Positions 63,651 to 64,000 of a stretch of DNA of 64,000 nt are shown piece after piece. Source of the stretch: Phaseolus vulgaris. Taxonomy: Eukaryota; Streptophyta; Magnoliopsida; Fabales; Fabaceae. A program made the position numbers and the translations under genes. Below the pieces are notes generated by a model. That model searched no databases. It had not been told where the DNA came from and saw nothing but the letters and a program-made list of their open reading frames with translations. Within the stretch, counting starts at the first letter, position 1, and each line of letters starts with the position of its first letter. The stretch covers positions 1,348,811 to 1,412,810 of the forward strand of contig NC_023758.2 in assembly GCF_000499845.2 (NCBI RefSeq), read 5' to 3'.

Positions 63651-64000
63651 AGGTGAAAAAAAATTACCTTTACATCAATTTTATTATTTGTTTTCTTAAT
63701 TGGTGTGGTTGAGAATCTAATAATAGAGAAAATTCAAAACTTTGATTTGAAATATAATTTGAAACCAAATAAAATTTCCTTAAATATTTTTTAATACAGC
63801 AAATATGCCTTATAAAATATTTAAAACTTTACACTATAGAGATTTTATAAATATGTAATTGAGTTAAAAACAAAATCTAATGTGAATTTTAAGTTTTTAT
63901 AAGTGACCATATGACATATTTACATAAAATGAAAAAAAAAACATTAAAATACACTTTGAATTACGTGATTCATTCAACCAGTAGCAATGGAAAACATAAT

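Larger units (their letters stand above)
55100..64000. other. Gene-free AT-rich interval with transposon remnants
   Basis: No host gene is supportable. The interval holds a CACTA element at 56.3-57.9 kb, two LINE tails at 58.8 and 59.7 kb, small tandem duplications at 58.95 and 62.2 kb, and a copia gag/protease remnant at 62.85-63.65 kb, all listed separately. In 55.1-56.3, 57.9-58.7, 60.0-62.2 and 63.65-64.0 kb I see only AT-rich sequence. The purine-rich stretch at 60918-61000 has no clear role. Confidence 0.55.

Overview
The window looks like nuclear DNA of a flowering plant. It is strongly AT-rich with long gene-free stretches. Its genes have GT-AG introns and belong to plant-specific families: a LOB-domain factor, a class III peroxidase and an NPH3/BTB protein. 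The repeats resemble those I associate with legumes: TRIM-type LTRs opening TGTTGGAGATCCCAC, several LTR fragments, and a tandem satellite of about 528 bp, the monomer length reported for the Phaseolus subtelomeric satellite khipu. My best guess is a phaseoloid legume such as Phaseolus or Vigna. That assignment is inference, not proof.

Layout. 1-9990: no gene, but MITE, CACTA, LINE, TRIM and LTR fragments. 10434-11399 (+): an LBD37/38/39-type gene with a TATA box and an AUG-UGA minimal upstream ORF. 11400-28678: repeat-dominated, with a near-complete TRIM at 19.9 kb, a GC-richer block at 24 kb, a terminal-inverted-repeat element at 25.1-25.8 kb and LTR fragments. 28679-30487 (-): a four-exon secreted peroxidase with a rearranged TRIM in intron 3. 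31100-41500: LTR pieces, AT-rich MITEs (one a near-complete hairpin at 38 kb) and a minisatellite of about 40 bp units at 40.6 kb. 41960-44287 (-): a deleted Ty1/copia element, abutted at 44288-46395 by four tandem copies of the 528-bp satellite. 49340-50049 (+): a small DUF863-like gene with an apparent one-base frameshift. 51687-54483 (-): an NPH3-family gene, tail-to-tail with the previous one. 55100-64000: no host gene; a non-autonomous CACTA element, two LINE tails and a decayed copia gag/protease.

The four host genes do not form a pathway. They cover nitrogen/anthocyanin transcriptional control, cell-wall oxidation, an uncharacterised protein, and a CUL3-adaptor-type signalling protein. 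I found no tRNA, rRNA, CRISPR or organellar insertion, and nothing that amounts to a new multi-gene system. The most interesting items are the frameshifted gene, the minimal uORF, the satellite array beside the copia gag, a candidate TIR element family with arrays of degenerate palindromes, and the inverted TRIM LTR inside the peroxidase intron.
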